Part shown: positions 44,381 through 45,555 of the stretch, piece by piece
How positions within the stretch are numbered: position 1 is the first letter of the stretch
Layout of the letters: every line of letters begins with the position of its first letter
NCBI GenBank assembly: GCA_024277375.1
Contig: JAJRVD010000045.1
Location: forward strand, 1-45,555
Reading direction: 5' to 3'
Origin: Candidatus Omnitrophota bacterium
Lineage (GTDB): Bacteria > Omnitrophota > Gorgyraeia > Tantalellales > Tantalellaceae
Length of the DNA stretch: 45,555 nt
Translations under genes and position numbers: made by a program
The notes under the pieces: model-generated
What the model was told of the DNA's origin: nothing
Databases searched by the model: none
What the model saw: only the letters and a program-made list of their open reading frames with translations

Positions 44381-45091
44381 TTAAAAAGATAGTGACCCTG
44401 TGCCGTTGTACTGGTACTTGAGTTTGTAACAGGCTGGAACAGTTCCGCAGTAGTAGTCAATAATCTGCATTTTCGCGTAATGCCCATCGGCAGTTCTTAA
44501 TACATAGACCCTCGGTTTTGGTTTTAGTTTGTGTAGCCAGAAATCATAGTCGTACCATTTATCGAACATAGGATTTTCCGGTTCGCTAGGGTTCTTTGTG
44601 GCGGTATCCAGTATATACCCGTCTTTTGGAGCGGCTCTCACCGAGTCGAATTTATCGGTGTCATATGCCATTACGCCGGCTTGTCCGTTTTTGTTTGTAG
44701 CCCCTCCATTCGTAACTATTTTGGCTCTTCTGAACGCGATATCCCACTCAAGCGACTTTCTGTCCAGCAGTTCACTTTTAAAAATTTCGCCGGTTGAAAA
44801 CCTGAAATGTACCCACTGCTCCAGCTCTGTAGAATCTACCGTATAAACAAGCGACTCTCCAAGAGTGCCGGAAATATCTTTCGGCGGTCTGTTTTTTGAA
44901 ATGGAGGTTTCTACCAGCTTTGCCCTTTCTTCCAAAAGTTTATTTTTTTCTTCTGGCGATTCGAAGGCTGGCTTGGTTGTTTGCCATAGGAAGAACACTA
45001 GAAGGAGTAATAGATTAAGGGCAAGAAATCTCTTCACCCATGTGGATGGTATTGGAAGTTCTTTAGGATTTGTGCTTTTATTTGGTGCCAT
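44381..45091 (-). CDS. HmuY-family protein, membrane-anchored
   Basis: The 236-residue protein has a cytosolic start of about 20 residues, one N-terminal hydrophobic helix (RFLALNLLLLLVFFLW), then a soluble beta-rich region. This has VHFRFSTGE, EWDIAFRRAKIVTNGGATN, GYILDTA, WYDYDFWLHKLKPKPRVYVLRTADGHYAKMQIIDYYC and YQYNGTGSL, the pattern of HmuY-like haem-binding lipoproteins. No lipobox Cys follows the helix, so it may be tethered by an uncleaved signal anchor. It converges with the Wzz-like gene 43 bases away. Haem binding itself is not proven by these residues. Confidence 0.78.
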   Translation of the reverse strand: MAPNKSTNPKELPIPSTWVKRFLALNLLLLLVFFLWQTTKPAFESPEEKNKLLEERAKLVETSISKNRPPKDISGTLGESLVYTVDSTELEQWVHFRFSTGEIFKSELLDRKSLEWDIAFRRAKIVTNGGATNKNGQAGVMAYDTDKFDSVRAAPKDGYILDTATKNPSEPENPMFDKWYDYDFWLHKLKPKPRVYVLRTADGHYAKMQIIDYYCGTVPACYKLKYQYNGTGSLSF

Positions 45092-45437
45092 AGCGGTAAT
45101 ACTAAATGATTTTCAACGCAAATTCTTCTATAAACTACAGGCTAAATTTACAGGAGAGTTTTCTGTTTTTAGAAAGAGTTACACTTTTAGTAACTTTCTC
45201 CAGTTTTGAATGCCAGATGATAGCTTTATAACCGCTATTAGAGGCATAGGCCGCGTAAGTTTGCCTTTAAGATAATTTTGCCGGAGAGAGTTCCGGTGGA
45301 GGCAGTGGGCTAAGGTGAGAAGCGAAAAGCTATTGCTCTTGGTTGGTAATTCAAGTTTCATTTTCTAGCTATTTCACTTCTTACCTGTCTTAAAGACAAC
45401 GCTTAGCCGGGTAACTAGAAGGCGTTTAAAGTTCAGC
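45092..45437. other. Intergenic region, no gene supported
   Basis: A 60-codon minus-strand frame (45179-45361) lacks a ribosome site and shows no family motif; I do not accept it. I see no clear terminator or promoter, though the HmuY gene's promoter should be here. Confidence 0.35.
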
Positions 45438-45555
45438 CTAGAAGTACCAAGCTGTCTGTATAAGCAGAGTGTCATTCTTCGGCTTTACGCCGCCTGCCGG
45501 CATCTTCTCATCCTTGGTTACATAGTTGGCCTGAATTTTGGTGTGGTGCTTCTGA
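45438..45555 (-). CDS. Outer-membrane porin, C-terminal fragment (runs off the right edge)
   Basis: On the minus strand 38 codons run from the window edge to TAG at 45438-45440, reading ...TKIQANYVTKDEK ... NDTLLIQTAWYF. The alternating pattern of the last strand and a C-terminal phenylalanine are the classic assembly signal of outer-membrane beta-barrels, and 'KIQANYV.K.E ... TLLIQ' looks like the last hairpin of a phosphate-selective-type porin. The N-terminal part is outside the window. Confidence 0.6.
   Translation of the reverse strand, partial: QKHHTKIQANYVTKDEKMPAGGVKPKNDTLLIQTAWYF

Noticed and set aside
45179-45361. 60-codon minus-strand frame between the HmuY-family gene and the porin fragment
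   Set aside because: No ribosome site and no motif; basic, low-information sequence.
1-45555. CRISPR arrays, tRNA or rRNA genes
   Set aside because: No regularly spaced repeats, no tRNA-like cloverleaf sequence and no rRNA-like stretches were noticed on reading the window.

Overview
This window is a large surface-glycan (O-antigen or capsule type) biosynthesis region of a Gram-negative bacterium. The evidence for Gram-negative is a Wzx flippase, a Wzy/WaaL-like polymerase or ligase, a Wzz-like chain-length protein, heptose-type sugar enzymes, a HmuY-family protein, and at the right edge a fragment ending in the terminal phenylalanine strand typical of outer-membrane porins. I cannot place the organism below that level from sequence alone. 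The DNA is moderately AT-rich by eye, with frequent GTG/TTG starts and tight or overlapping genes.

Layout. 1-1329: mobile and phage debris: the start of a transposase (minus), an orphan phage tail-fibre-like gene broken by a T-run frameshift, and a possible transposase-start remnant. 1330-4354: nucleotide-sugar epimerase, WbpL/WecA-like initiating transferase and GalE. 4646-6106: a second initiating transferase of the polyprenyl-phosphate hexose-1-phosphate transferase type. 6337-15104: a legionaminic-acid-type operon (LegC aminotransferase, NeuD/PglD-like acetyltransferase, LegI synthase, LegG hydrolysing epimerase, LegE guanylyltransferase, LegF CMP-synthetase), then a GT-B-like surface carbohydrate protein and the Wzx flippase. 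15109-15799: repeated hairpins and a decayed IS256/Mutator-like transposase. 15816-24699: an unusual cassette of B12-type radical SAM, HAD phosphatase, DJ-1/PfpI protein, cupin-ThDP fusion enzyme, full-length altronate-dehydratase homologue, SPASM-type radical SAM and GT2 glycosyltransferase. 24715-25773: a pair of paralogous small membrane proteins with winged-helix-like tails. 25778-28381 (minus): a heptose-like cassette of SIS isomerase, nucleotidyltransferase-PfkB kinase in the reverse domain order to HldE, and a second nucleotidyltransferase. 28568-31678: YbhN-type and GT-C-like membrane proteins. 31785-35243: a second nonulosonate set (NeuB-like synthase, CMP-synthetase fused to a KdsC-like phosphatase, KpsS-like transferase), suggestive of KDN. 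35280-39217: two more B12-type radical SAM proteins and a GT2. 39390-42974: GmhA-like isomerase, phosphomannose-isomerase-like cupin, DegT aminotransferase and Wzy/ligase. 43447-45555: Wzz-like protein, HmuY-family protein, porin end.

How it works together. Two initiating transferases could load undecaprenyl phosphate. Two separate routes make CMP-activated nine-carbon acids, and each is followed directly by a GT-B-type candidate transferase. Further sugars come from the heptose-like and aminotransferase genes. The flippase, polymerase and Wzz-like protein complete a Wzx/Wzy-type export route. The least explained part is the 15.8-24.7 kb cassette. It pairs chemistry normally seen in hexuronate breakdown (UxaA) with acetolactate-synthase-like carboligation or decarboxylation and radical chemistry, inside a glycan locus. 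My best inference is a branched-chain or chain-modified sugar or sugar acid.
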